Shown here: piece by piece, positions 51,175-60,139 of the stretch
How the letters are laid out: every line of letters starts with the position of its first letter
Numbering within the stretch: the stretch's first letter is position 1
Origin: Actinotalea alkalitolerans
Lineage (GTDB): Bacteria; Actinomycetota; Actinomycetes; Actinomycetales; Cellulomonadaceae
Assembly: GCF_023369855.1 (NCBI RefSeq)
Contig: NZ_JAMBPP010000006.1
Span: 1 to 64,000 of the forward strand
DNA: 64,000 nucleotides
Direction: 5' to 3'
Position numbers and translations under genes: made by a program
The notes under the pieces: model-generated
The model's input: only the letters and a program-made list of their open reading frames with translations
What the model was told of the DNA's origin: nothing
Database searches by the model: none

Positions 51175-51822
51175 CTATCCGCGCACGAGCTCAGAGGTTC
51201 TGGGCAGCCACGAGACGTCGCCCCGGACGAAGACGAAGGGCAGCCCTCGCGCCCGGGGCCAGTCCATCGTGTCGCTCACCTGCAGGTGGAGGTGGGGCTC
51301 GGTGCTGTTGCCCGAGTTCCCGCACCGCGCCACAGGGGCACCGAGGACGACCTCCTCGCCGGGCTGCACGCGCACGCTGCCGTGCTGGAGATGCGCCAGC
51401 AGCACGAACGGACCGCCGGGACCGATCGCCAGCACGACGTGGTTCCCGGCGAGACCGGGCGCCCCGAGGGCGGCCCGTCCTCGTTGTCCCCACAGGTAGG
51501 GCAGCAGGGCGACCTGGGATCGGCGCCCAGCGTGATCGGGCTCGCCGTCGTGGACGTGTGCCACGACTCCGGTGACGGGAGCCTGGATCGGGCGGCCGAA
51601 CCCGACGAAGATCTCGGGCGGCTCTGGGGCGACGAGCCCTCGCCAGGTGCGTGGCGCCGAGCGTCCCCGCTCGTCCACCGGGACGAGGTCGATCGCGAAG
51701 GCGGACCCGAACGCGTCGGTGCCGTGGCTCGGGACCCGGTTCGCCGGACTGTTCTGCACGCGGCAGGACCCTCGGAACGGAAGCGCCAAGGGGACGAGAT
51801 CTCCGGTCAGTCGGGCGGCCAT
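51175..51822 (-). CDS. M23-family peptidase-like protein
   Basis: A 215-residue protein with the LytM/M23 pattern: HGTDAFGSAFAIDLVP near 33, FGRPIQAPVTGVVAHVHDG near 75, LLAHLQHGSVRVQPGEEV near 140 and the metal-binding end NSTEPHLHLQV near 172. The zinc ligands His33, Asp45 and the HLH histidine are present. There is no signal peptide, unlike secreted cell-wall endopeptidases, so it may have another role. The start is uncertain. Confidence 0.82.
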   Translation of the reverse strand: MAARLTGDLVPLALPFRGSCRVQNSPANRVPSHGTDAFGSAFAIDLVPVDERGRSAPRTWRGLVAPEPPEIFVGFGRPIQAPVTGVVAHVHDGEPDHAGRRSQVALLPYLWGQRGRAALGAPGLAGNHVVLAIGPGGPFVLLAHLQHGSVRVQPGEEVVLGAPVARCGNSGNSTEPHLHLQVSDTMDWPRARGLPFVFVRGDVSWLPRTSELVRG

Positions 51823-51867
51823 CTCGTCAGCCTCCCAGGTCGCGCGAGCCCCGCACCCTGCCCGTGC

Positions 51868-52374
51868 TCAGCCGAACCAGCGGACGGCGAAGTGACTGAA
51901 GAACCCGAACAGGACGCCCCAGGCGATGATCGAGATCCCCATCCAGACGTACACGCTGCGTGCCGAGGCACCGATCGCGACCATCGTGGGACCGGTGAAC
52001 TGACTGGGGAGGGCCAGCGGACCGAGCAGCGAGACGCCGGGGACCCCGAACCGGTCCATGTACTTCGCGACCTTCTGCCGGCGCTTGGACGGTGCCGCCG
52101 CGTCGGCGCTCGCGCGCCCGCTCATCACGGCAGAGCGGGCGCGAGCAGCGCCGGCGATCAGCAGGAAGGTCGAGATCGCGTTGCCGACGGAGGCGACGGC
52201 GACAGCGACGATGGGCGCGATCCCGACCAGGATGCCCATGAAGCTGCCCAGGTAGGACTCGATGAAGGGGATGGCGCTGACCAGGAGGAGCGCGCCGATC
52301 TGCTGCCAGGACTCGAGGTCGCCCACGAACGTGAGCAGCTGGACGAAGAAGTCGCCGATACCATCGAAGAGCAC
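51868..52374 (-). CDS. Small multidrug export-family (COG2426) membrane protein
   Basis: A 168-residue protein with four hydrophobic segments and the family core SAIPFIESYLGSFMGILVGI, then GNAISTFLL and GVPGVSLLGPLALPSQFTGP. The substrate of this family is not established. The GTG has GAGGAT 5 nt upstream. It is divergent from the DesK-like kinase gene, with 217 nt between them. Confidence 0.85.
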   Translation of the reverse strand: MLFDGIGDFFVQLLTFVGDLESWQQIGALLLVSAIPFIESYLGSFMGILVGIAPIVAVAVASVGNAISTFLLIAGAARARSAVMSGRASADAAAPSKRRQKVAKYMDRFGVPGVSLLGPLALPSQFTGPTMVAIGASARSVYVWMGISIIAWGVLFGFFSHFAVRWFG

Positions 52375-52591
52375 GTGTGATCCTCACACTCGAAGAGAAG
52401 CCCGCTGTCCCGTCGGTCGAGGGCGTCGCGGAGCTGGACGGCATCAGCCTTCCTCGGTGCGCTCTTCCGCTGACGTGTCGCCGAGTCACCATCCGGGCAT
52501 GACACGGTGTCACTGGTGCCCGTGCGGCGCGCAGGCGAGGATGCATGCGCGGCCCGATCGCAGGCCGCCTCGAGAGGAGCCCGAGAACCCC

Positions 52592-53683
52592 ATGACCGCC
52601 ACGGAGGTGCGCCCGCTCACGCGGATGCGCAGCATCACCACCGCGGTCATGCTGGGGACCGTCATCCTCGTGGGTGGGCTCGGGCTCATCCTCTCGGCCG
52701 GGCCGTGGTGGCACCCCGTCCTCGTGGCGCCCAGCCTCATCACGGCCGTGTGGGTCGCGAGCAGGTGGCACGACCCTCCACGCTTGTCGGTGCTGATCGC
52801 CGCCCTGGCGCTGGCACAGGTCACCTGGGCGGTCGCCGTGCTCTGGGGGGTCGACGTCCCGGCGGTCGCCCCGGTCGCCATCGTCGGGGCCGTCCTGGTC
52901 GCGACACGGTCCCGTGCGCGTGGCCTCTCGGCGCTCGCACTGCTCGTCATGATCGGCGCAACGGCCCTGCTGAGCCTCGTGAACACTCCGGGCTCGACCC
53001 TGGGCTACGTGGTCGGAGCGCTCTTCTACGCCGTCGTCTTCGTCACCACGTTCTGGCTCAACGAGATCGCGTGGCGGCTGTTCACCGAGCTCGACGCGAT
53101 GCGCGCCACCGCGGCCGAGCTCGCGGTGGTCAAGGAACGGATGCGGTTCGCCGCCGACCTGCACGACATCCAGGGCCACACGCTCCACGTCATCAAGCTC
53201 AAGGCGGCCGTCGCGGCGCGCCTCCAGCACATCGACCCCGAGCGAGTGGCGACCGAGCTCGGCGAGATCGAACGACTCACCGGCGAGACCATCGATCAGG
53301 CTCAGCACCTGGTCAACTCGACCCGCCGACTGGCCTTCACGTCCGAGCTGGCCAACGCGACGGCGCTCCTGACCGCGGCCGGCATCGGGGTGGACGTGCG
53401 GGGTGGCGACCCGCACCGCACGTCCGACGAGGAGATCTTCGCGCTCGTGCTGCGCGAGGCGACCACCAACATCCTGCGCCACCCCGCGGCACGGACGGTC
53501 ACCATCGCGATCGGGGACGACGCACTCACGATCAGCAACGACGGTGCCACCGGCACCACCCGGCGCGAGCGGGGCCTGGCGGTCCTGCGCGAGCGGGTCG
53601 CACGGTCCGGCGGCGTGCTGGACGTGTCCCACGAGGACGACTCGTTCACGCTCAGCCTCGAGGTGCGCGGGGCGGCAGCATGA
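52592..53683 (+). CDS. Sensor histidine kinase, DesK/NarL-system type
   Basis: A 363-residue kinase. Four to five hydrophobic segments fill residues 15-160, then comes a HisKA_3 dimerisation domain with His191 (FAADLHDIQGHTLHVIKLK) and a short HATPase domain (LREATTNILRHP; RRERGLAVLRERVARSGG). In DesK the membrane part senses bilayer state. The ATG has GAGGAG about 12 nt upstream. It overlaps the response regulator gene by 4 nt. Confidence 0.92.
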   Translation: MTATEVRPLTRMRSITTAVMLGTVILVGGLGLILSAGPWWHPVLVAPSLITAVWVASRWHDPPRLSVLIAALALAQVTWAVAVLWGVDVPAVAPVAIVGAVLVATRSRARGLSALALLVMIGATALLSLVNTPGSTLGYVVGALFYAVVFVTTFWLNEIAWRLFTELDAMRATAAELAVVKERMRFAADLHDIQGHTLHVIKLKAAVAARLQHIDPERVATELGEIERLTGETIDQAQHLVNSTRRLAFTSELANATALLTAAGIGVDVRGGDPHRTSDEEIFALVLREATTNILRHPAARTVTIAIGDDALTISNDGATGTTRRERGLAVLRERVARSGGVLDVSHEDDSFTLSLEVRGAAA

Positions 53684-54285
53684 CGATCAGAGTCGTGCTG
53701 GCCGACGACGAGGGCCTGATCCGCACCGCACTGGCCACCCTGCTCCCACTCGAGGGCGACATCACGGTGGTCGCCGAGGCGTCAGACGGGCACGAGGCGC
53801 TCGCCGCCTTCGCGGAGCACGAGCCCGACGTGCTCGTGCTCGATCTCGAGATGCCCGGTCTGGACGGGCTCGACGTCGCCGGCGCCGTGCTTGCCGAGCA
53901 TCCCGACCAGTCGATCCTCATGCTCACCCGGCACGCTCGCCCCGGCATGCTGCGCAGCGCGTTGCGGCTGGGCGTGCGCGGGTTCCTCGGCAAGCAGTCC
54001 TCACCCGACACCATCGCGCAGGCGATCGCCCACGTCGCCGCGGGCGGGCGCCACGTGGACCCGACCGTCTCGGCACAGGCCCTCATCGACGACTGCCCGC
54101 TCACCGAGCGCGAGAAGGACGTGCTGCGTGTCGCGAGCGACGGCTACTCGGCCTCCGACATCTCTCGCATCCTCCACCTGGCTCCCGGCACCGTCCGCAA
54201 CTACCTCTCGAGCGCGATCGGCAAGACCCACACCACCACCCGTCACGACGCCGCGCGCTACGCGCGGGAGCAGGGGTGGATCTGA
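53680..54285 (+). CDS. NarL/LuxR-type response regulator, DesR-like
   Basis: A 201-residue regulator with receiver Asp55 and Lys105 and a LuxR-type helix-turn-helix (LTEREKDVLRVASDGYSASD, then GTVRNYLSSAIGK). The ATG overlaps the kinase stop. A target inside the window is not clear; the decayed GH10 gene follows and the small multidrug export gene is upstream. Confidence 0.93.
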   Translation: MTIRVVLADDEGLIRTALATLLPLEGDITVVAEASDGHEALAAFAEHEPDVLVLDLEMPGLDGLDVAGAVLAEHPDQSILMLTRHARPGMLRSALRLGVRGFLGKQSSPDTIAQAIAHVAAGGRHVDPTVSAQALIDDCPLTEREKDVLRVASDGYSASDISRILHLAPGTVRNYLSSAIGKTHTTTRHDAARYAREQGWI

Positions 54286-54420
54286 GAGGTCGTCGATGTC
54301 CTCGGGCCAGACCGGCCCGATCATCCCGCTCCACCGGTTGCGACATCGTGACCTTGCTCGAGCCCGGACCAGTCCGGCGGGCGCTCGCACCCGTCGGGCC
54401 CCGAACGGAGAGGAACAACG

Positions 54421-55120
54421 ATGCCCATCCAGCAACCCTGAGGCGGGTGGTCGCCGTCGCCGCGTCGGTGGTCACCGCCGTCGCACTGGCAGTGCCCGCA
54501 GCCCATGCAGCCAAGCCCGAGCCGACATGGCCTTCGCCAGGACCAACCGCCACGAGGTCCGCGGTCACACCTTCCGGTGGGCGCACGAGGCCGACCCCCG
54601 CGCGGTGCTCTTCCTCAACGACTGCAACGCCGAGGGCATCAACGAGACCGACGCCTACGACGACCTGGCCACCCAGCTGCTCGCCGACGGCGCGCCGCTG
54701 CACGGCTTCGGCGCCCAGGGCCACCTGAGCCTGCAGTACGGCTTCGACGAGTCGATCCAGGCGAACTTCGAACGGTTCGCGGCCCTCGGGCTCAAGGTGG
54801 CCGTCACCGAGGCCGACGTCCGCATGCCGCTCGGGGAGGACGGTCAGCCGACCGCCGAGCAGATCGCCCTCCAGGCCGAGCGGTACGACAAGATGCTCGA
54901 GGCGTGCCTGAACGTCGCCGCCTGCACCAGCTACACCGTCTGGGGCTTCGACGACGGGCGCTCGTGGGTCCCCGACGTCTTTCCCGAGGGCTACGCGACG
55001 ATCATGACCGAGGACTACGTCAGGAAGCCCGCGTACTACGCGCTGCTCGAGAGCCTCACCGAGGCCACCCCGGGCAAGTCGCCGCGCACGCCGCCGGGTC
55101 TCAACCGCCTGAAGAGCTAG
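54421..55120 (+). pseudogene. Decayed secreted GH10 xylanase
   Basis: Three pieces of a GH10 endo-1,4-beta-xylanase remain. A signal peptide (RRVVAVAASVVTAVALAVP, then AHA) lies around 54438-54510 in one frame, next to an ATG in another frame. From 54527 a different frame gives a short strand (FARTNRHEVRGHTFRW) that normally carries the conserved His, joined directly to the second half of the barrel (PRAVLFLNDCNAEGIN; GFGAQGHLSLQYG; VTEADVR with the nucleophile Glu; YTVWGFDDGRSWVPD). The segments before the His strand and between it and the Asn-rich strand, including the acid/base DVVNE strand, are missing. At least two deletions and a frameshift explain this. Confidence 0.85.
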
Positions 55121-55143
55121 CACCCGACGACGTCAGCTGCGGT

Positions 55144-55172
55144 GGTGCGCGGTCCGTCCGGGCCCGCGCACC
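55144..55172. terminator. Bidirectional hairpin between GH10 remnant and MATE gene
   Basis: Perfect 9-bp arms (GGTGCGCGG and its complement) with an 11-nt loop lie between two converging genes, 23 nt past the GH10 stop and 14 nt past the MATE stop. Confidence 0.6.
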
Positions 55173-55186
55173 CCCGCCGTGGCCGG

Positions 55187-56581
55187 TCAGGGCTGCGGCG
55201 CGACCAGGTCCTCGGCGGCGCCGTGGGTCGCGACGGCGACCTCCACGGGCTCGTCGCGCTCGAGCCTGCGCCGGGCGCGCGCGTAGGCGGGCACGAGCAC
55301 GGTCATCGCCGCAACCCAGGCGAGGGGGTTCCCCCACACCACACCGTTGAAGCCCCACACCGCTCCCAGCACCACGGCGGCACCGATGCGGCAGACCAGC
55401 TCGAGCACCCCGGTGACGGTCGGCACCGCGGTGTAGCCCAGACCCTGGAGCGCACCGCGCAGCACGAACAGCGTGCCGAGCACGACGTACAGCGCGCCGT
55501 TGACCAGCAGGAAGTACGCGGCCATGGTGACGACGTCCTCCTCCCCGGGCCCGACGAACAGGCGCACCAGCGAGGACCCCGACAGGGCGACGACGGCGCC
55601 GACGACGGCTGCCCCGGCCACGGTCATCCACAGCGCCTGCGTGACACCCGTGCGGATGCGGTCCGGCCGACGCGCGCCGAGGTTCTGCGCCGCGTACATC
55701 GACACAGCGATGCCGAGCGAGTTGAACAGGGCCATCGCGAACTGGTCGACACGAACTGCCGTGGTGAACGCGGCGACGGCGTCGGCTCCCAGGGAGTTGA
55801 GGCGCACCTGCACGGCGATCATGCCGAGGGCGATGATCGACGCCTGGAAGCCCATCGGCACACCGAGGTGCAGGTGGCGGCGCAGGTCGACCGAGGTGAC
55901 GTCCCAGTCCTCGCGGCGCACGCGCAGCTCGGGCACGCGGCGGCGGATGTGGTTCAGGCACAGGGCCACCGAGGCGGCCTGGGCCACGACGGTCGCGAGG
56001 GCCGCCCCGCCCACGCCGAGCCCGGCGACCATCACGGCAACCAGCACGAGCACGATGTTGAGGGTGCACGCGATGACCAGGAAGACCAACGGCGTGCGGG
56101 AGTCACCGATGGCGCGCAGGACGGCCGAGAGGTAGTTGAAGAACATCGTCGCGCCGGTGCCCAGGAACGTGATGAGGGCGAAGGTCGTCGCCTGGGGGAC
56201 CAGCTCCTCGGGGGTGCGCAGCAGGCGCAGCGCCGGCTCGGTGAGCAGCGGGGCGGCGACCGTGACGAGCAGGCTGACCGCGGCGGTGAGGATGGACCCC
56301 GCGGCGACGGACCGGCGCACCGCGCGCGCGTCGCCGGCGCCGAACGCCTGCGCGGTGGGGATCGCGAAGCCTGAGGTCATGCCCCACGCGAAGCCGACGA
56401 GCAGGAAGACGAAGCTGCCGGTCGCCCCGACGGCGGCCAGCGCCTGCACGCCGAGCACGCGCCCGACGACCATGGCGTCGGTCAGGTGGTAGAGCTGCTG
56501 GACGACGTTGCCGATGAACAGCGGCACGACGAACACGAGCAGGACGCGCCAGGGGGCGCCGGTGGTGAGGTCCTTGGACAT
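55187..56581 (-). CDS. MATE-family efflux transporter
   Basis: A 464-residue transporter with twelve predicted spans. Features of the DinF/NorM type include LFIGNVVQQLYHLTDAMVVG near 22, AIPTAQAFGAGD near 75, and LGVPMGFQASIIALG near 240, which begins the second half. Such proteins export cationic drugs or metabolites using H+ or Na+. The ATG has only a weak ribosome site. Its 207-bp upstream region contains a CG-centred palindrome. Confidence 0.93.
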   Translation of the reverse strand: MSKDLTTGAPWRVLLVFVVPLFIGNVVQQLYHLTDAMVVGRVLGVQALAAVGATGSFVFLLVGFAWGMTSGFAIPTAQAFGAGDARAVRRSVAAGSILTAAVSLLVTVAAPLLTEPALRLLRTPEELVPQATTFALITFLGTGATMFFNYLSAVLRAIGDSRTPLVFLVIACTLNIVLVLVAVMVAGLGVGGAALATVVAQAASVALCLNHIRRRVPELRVRREDWDVTSVDLRRHLHLGVPMGFQASIIALGMIAVQVRLNSLGADAVAAFTTAVRVDQFAMALFNSLGIAVSMYAAQNLGARRPDRIRTGVTQALWMTVAGAAVVGAVVALSGSSLVRLFVGPGEEDVVTMAAYFLLVNGALYVVLGTLFVLRGALQGLGYTAVPTVTGVLELVCRIGAAVVLGAVWGFNGVVWGNPLAWVAAMTVLVPAYARARRRLERDEPVEVAVATHGAAEDLVAPQP

Positions 56582-56664
56582 TCCGGTTCTTCGCTACGGG
56601 ACGGGACGGGACTGGGCGGGACGGACACCTCGGAGGGTCGACAGCGCCGCGAGGCCAAGGGTAG

Positions 56665-56678
56665 TCGAATCGTTTCGA
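56665..56678. promoter_or_regulatory. CG-centred palindrome upstream of the MATE gene
   Basis: TCGAATCGTTTCGA has 5-bp outer arms and a central CG with one mismatched pair, similar in shape to LacI-family operators. It lies 84 bp upstream of the MATE start. No LacI gene is adjacent. The flanking DNA (56582-56788) also holds short GGGAC repeats but no gene. Confidence 0.35.
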
Positions 56679-56788
56679 ACGCGAGTGGCTCTTGGCGTTC
56701 TGCCCGAGAGGGGCGGTGGAACATCGTTCCCGGCGGACCCTCACCGAGCTCGCCGACCCGCACTGCTCAGTCGGCAGGCCAGCACTGC

Positions 56789-57682
56789 TCAGGGGATCGG
56801 CAGGCCCACGGCGCGCGAGCACTGCTGGAGCTCGTCGGCCCCCAGGATGAGGTCCGCGGCGGCGGCGGAGTCGGTGATGGACGCTGCGCGACGGGCGCCG
56901 GGGATCGCGATCAGCGCGTCGCTCAGGGACAGCTCCCAGGCCAGGACGACCTGCTGCGGGCTCACTGCGTGCCGGTCGCCGATCTCGCGGAAGACCGAGA
57001 ACCGCTCGCCGACGTCTCGGGCGCCGCCTCCGGTGCCGCCCAGGGGGCTCCACGGCAGGAAGGTGATCCCGTGCTGCTCGCAGTGCAGCAGCTCGTCGTA
57101 GCTGCCCGGGTGGCGCGGGGAGAACTCGTTCTGCACGCTGACCAGGCCGTGGTCGCCCAGCACCTCACGGGCGATCTCGATCTCCTCGACGTTCGCGTTG
57201 GAGATGCCGACCTCGCGGATCTTGCCGGACTGCTTGAGCTCGGCGAGGTTCTCCATGACCTGGCTGTAGACCATCGTCCGGTCCGGGCGGTGGTACTGGT
57301 ACAGGTCGATCGTCTCGAGCTGCAGGGCACGCAGGGAGCTCTCGACGGCGCTCCGCAGGTGGTTCAGGGAACCGTCCCGGCCCCATGTCTCCCCCTCGCC
57401 GCGGGTGATGCCGCCCTTCGTGGTGATCACGACCTGGGAGGAGTCGCCCTTCCAGGTCCGCAGGGCCTGGCCGACCAGCCGCTCGTTGTGGCCCACCTGG
57501 TCCCAGGACGGCGCGTAGATGTCAGCGGTGTCGATCAGCGTGACACCCGCGTCCAGGGCGGCGTGGATCGTGGCGATCGCGTCGGACGGCTCCGGGTACA
57601 CCTTGTCGTTGTTCATCGACAACGGCATCGCGCCCAGGCCGATCGCGGACACGGTGTACGGGCCGAGCGTGCGCTGCTGCAC
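56789..57682 (-). CDS. Aldo/keto reductase
   Basis: A 297-residue NADPH-dependent oxidoreductase with the AKR barrel pattern: GLGAMPLS near 16, DTADIYAP with catalytic Asp/Tyr near 48, the catalytic Lys in ITTKGG near 82, QYHRPD (His) near 123 and IPGARR in the cofactor site near 268. The GTG at 57682 has GGAGG 7 nt upstream; the open frame further upstream has no such site. Substrate unknown. Confidence 0.93.
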   Translation of the reverse strand: MQQRTLGPYTVSAIGLGAMPLSMNNDKVYPEPSDAIATIHAALDAGVTLIDTADIYAPSWDQVGHNERLVGQALRTWKGDSSQVVITTKGGITRGEGETWGRDGSLNHLRSAVESSLRALQLETIDLYQYHRPDRTMVYSQVMENLAELKQSGKIREVGISNANVEEIEIAREVLGDHGLVSVQNEFSPRHPGSYDELLHCEQHGITFLPWSPLGGTGGGARDVGERFSVFREIGDRHAVSPQQVVLAWELSLSDALIAIPGARRAASITDSAAAADLILGADELQQCSRAVGLPIP

Positions 57683-57809
57683 GGTGGAACCTCCGGGTAG
57701 GGGTGGGTCGTCATCAGGCACGGGGGGCTGACGTCGACCAGGATCGCACCCTCGGTGGTGGCCGACCTCCCGAGTCAGCGGCGCAGGCGCCACCCCGACG
57801 CGACCCGGC

Positions 57810-58268
57810 TCAGCGGCGCAGGCGCATCGGCAGGTGCGGGATGCCGTCCTCGTCGAAACCGTCACCGGCGACCTCGAAGCCGAACCGCGCGTACCACTCG
57901 ACCAGGTGGGCCTGCGCGTCCAGGAGCACCGGCGCGGAGGCGTCCAACGCGTCGCAGCGGTCGAGGGCCTCGCGCATCAGTCTCGACGCGACGCCACGTG
58001 ACCGGGCCGCCCGACCGGTCGCGACCCGGCCCACCCGCAACGCGCCGTCGGCCTCGTGGAGCACCCGCAGGGTGGCGAGCACGTCCGACCCGTCGGTGGC
58101 CCAGTGCAGCTCAGCCCCGGGCTCGACGTCACGTCCGTCGACGTCCGGGTAGGGGCACGCCTGCTCGACGATGAAGACGTCGACCCGCAGGCGCAGGATC
58201 GCGTACAGCGTGAGGGGATCGATCGCACGGGTCTCGGAGCGGTGGAAGGCGACGGGCACCCACGCCAC
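57810..58268 (-). CDS. GNAT acetyltransferase, ElaA type
   Basis: A 152-residue protein with ElaA-like segments LYAILRLRVDVFIVEQACPYPDVDGRD (split around residues 22-48), LRVGRVATGRAARSRGVASRLM for acetyl-CoA binding near 80, and AQAHLVEWYARFGFEVAGDGF near 120. The GTG at 58268 is chosen by family length; no strong ribosome site is seen. It is divergent from the cupin gene. Confidence 0.88.
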   Translation of the reverse strand: MAWVPVAFHRSETRAIDPLTLYAILRLRVDVFIVEQACPYPDVDGRDVEPGAELHWATDGSDVLATLRVLHEADGALRVGRVATGRAARSRGVASRLMREALDRCDALDASAPVLLDAQAHLVEWYARFGFEVAGDGFDEDGIPHLPMRLRR

Positions 58269-58352
58269 GCTAGCCGCCGCCACGCCCCGGCAGGGGCACG
58301 TGGTCGGCGACAATGGCCTCCTGGTCCAGCGTGGACCGACGAAGGGAACCCC

Positions 58353-58694
58353 ATGACCGACCTGGTGGACGTCGCCGCAGAGCACCTCGCCGCAGCACGC
58401 GCGTCCAAGAACGGACGCAGCGCGCAGCTCCTGCTGCACGACGGGGTTCTGCGGCAGACCGTGATCGCCCTGGTCGCCGGCACCGAGCTCGCCGAGCACA
58501 ACTCACCCCACGCGGCGAGCCTGCAGGTGCTCAGCGGGAGGGTGCGGGTGACCGGGGTGGACGAGGCCGAGGTGCCCGCCGGTCGTCTGGTCCTGCTCAC
58601 CCACCAGCGGCACGCGGTGGCTGCGCTGGAGGACTCGGTGTTCCTGCTCACCACCGTGACAGGTCTGGACGAGGAGCAGGTCGCACCTCGATGA
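58353..58694 (+). CDS. Small cupin-domain protein
   Basis: A 113-residue single cupin with LLLHDGVLRQTVIALVAG, then EHNSPHAASLQVLSGRVRV and VPAGRLVLLTHQRHAVAALEDS. It has the general cupin spacing but a reduced metal site (His near 49 and 53, His near 89). It may bind a small ligand or be a non-enzymatic sensor. GAAGGG precedes the ATG by 6 nt. The P450 gene follows 63 nt later. Confidence 0.85.
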   Translation: MTDLVDVAAEHLAAARASKNGRSAQLLLHDGVLRQTVIALVAGTELAEHNSPHAASLQVLSGRVRVTGVDEAEVPAGRLVLLTHQRHAVAALEDSVFLLTTVTGLDEEQVAPR

Positions 58695-58757
58695 CCAGGG
58701 CGCGACGAGCGCCCAGCAGGAGACCGCGGCGATGGGCGACTGGGACATGATGAGGTC

Positions 58758-59993
58758 GTGACCGACCACCTGCCGACCGACGAGGTCGCACCAGCGGTGG
58801 TGCGGGCTGTCGATGTCGCGTCGTCGTCACAGGACGGTCGAGCCGGGCCTCCGGCGGACTGGAACCCCCGTGGTCCTCGGGTCCGCCGCGATGCGGTCGC
58901 CGCCTATGACGAGATGCGGTCGCGCTGCCCCGTGGCGCGGGGGCCGGATGGAACCTGGACGCTGTTCTCGCACGCCGACGTCGTGAGAACCGCGATGGAC
59001 CCGGTGTCGTTCTCGAACGCTGTCTCGCGTCACCTCCAGATACCCAACGGTCTCGACGGGACGACCCACACCGCGTACCGCGCCGTCGTGGACCGCTACT
59101 TCACACCTGAGCGCATGGCTGACCTCGAGCCGGCGATCCACGACGTGGCGCGGCGCCTGGTCGAAGGGCTCGACGTCCCCGGGCCGATCGACGCCGTCCA
59201 CCTCGGTGCTCGGTTCGCCGTGCAGGCGCAGAGCACCTGGCTGGGGTGGCCGGCCGAGCTCGAGCCGCACCTGCTGCGCTGGGTGCACGACAACCAGGCG
59301 GCCACGCGTTCTCGGGAGCCGTCGCGCACCGCCGAGGTCGCCGAGCGGTTCACCGCCATCGTCCGGTCGCTGACCGACGCCCGCCGAGAGGCGGGGGAGG
59401 ACGGACCCGCCGACGTCACCGCCGAGCTCGTCCGTGACCGCGTCGATGGCCGCCCGCTGACCGACGAGGAGATCGTCTCGATCCTGCGGAACTGGACGGG
59501 CGGGGACCTGGGGTCGATGGCTCTGTGCGCGGGTGTCGTGCTCACCTACCTCGCGGACCATCACGACCTGCAGGCGCGAGTGCGCTCCGGAGTGTCCGAC
59601 CACGAGCTCGACGCCGTCCTCGACGAGATCCTGCGGATCGACGACCCGTTCGTCGCGAACCGGCGCGTCACCACGCGCGCCGTGACGCTCGGTGGTCGGC
59701 AGGTCCTCGCGGGCGAGCAGGTCGTCCTGAACTGGACGGCCGCCAACCGCGACCCGCAGACATTCGGAGACCCGGACGAGTTCGATCCCGTGACGCACGC
59801 GTCCGACAACCTGGTCTGGGGGACCGGGGCGCACGTGTGTCCTGGTCGGCCGCTCGCGACCATGGAGCTGCGGGCCCTGACCCGCGCCGTCCTCGATGCG
59901 ACCACAGCGATCGGGCCGGACCTGTGTCGTCCGCGCGAGCGCGCCCTCCCTCCCAGCGGGGGTTTCACCGTGGCACCTCTCCTCCTGCGGTGA
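58758..59993 (+). CDS. Cytochrome P450
   Basis: A 411-residue P450. The heme loop WGTGAHVCPGRPLA has the proximal ligand Cys361, and the ExxR motif is Glu290-Arg293 (EILR). In the I-helix the usual AGxxT oxygen-activation motif is replaced by TGGDLGS at about 247-253, so the threonine is missing, as in some atypical bacterial P450s. It needs external ferredoxin and reductase; the pair at 12648-14047 is the only candidate in the window. The GTG has no strong ribosome site. Substrate unknown. Confidence 0.93.
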   Translation: MTDHLPTDEVAPAVVRAVDVASSSQDGRAGPPADWNPRGPRVRRDAVAAYDEMRSRCPVARGPDGTWTLFSHADVVRTAMDPVSFSNAVSRHLQIPNGLDGTTHTAYRAVVDRYFTPERMADLEPAIHDVARRLVEGLDVPGPIDAVHLGARFAVQAQSTWLGWPAELEPHLLRWVHDNQAATRSREPSRTAEVAERFTAIVRSLTDARREAGEDGPADVTAELVRDRVDGRPLTDEEIVSILRNWTGGDLGSMALCAGVVLTYLADHHDLQARVRSGVSDHELDAVLDEILRIDDPFVANRRVTTRAVTLGGRQVLAGEQVVLNWTAANRDPQTFGDPDEFDPVTHASDNLVWGTGAHVCPGRPLATMELRALTRAVLDATTAIGPDLCRPRERALPPSGGFTVAPLLLR

Positions 59994-60139
59994 CCTGCGC
60001 GCCGCGACGGGGTGCAGGTCCCGGCGAACGGGCGACGCCTGAGGTGACTGAGGAGACTGAGGCGTCGAGGAGGCTCGACGTCGCACGAGCCTCGGGCGAG
60101 GGGTGTCGATCCTCGCGGTCCGTGTCCTAGATTCGCCCC

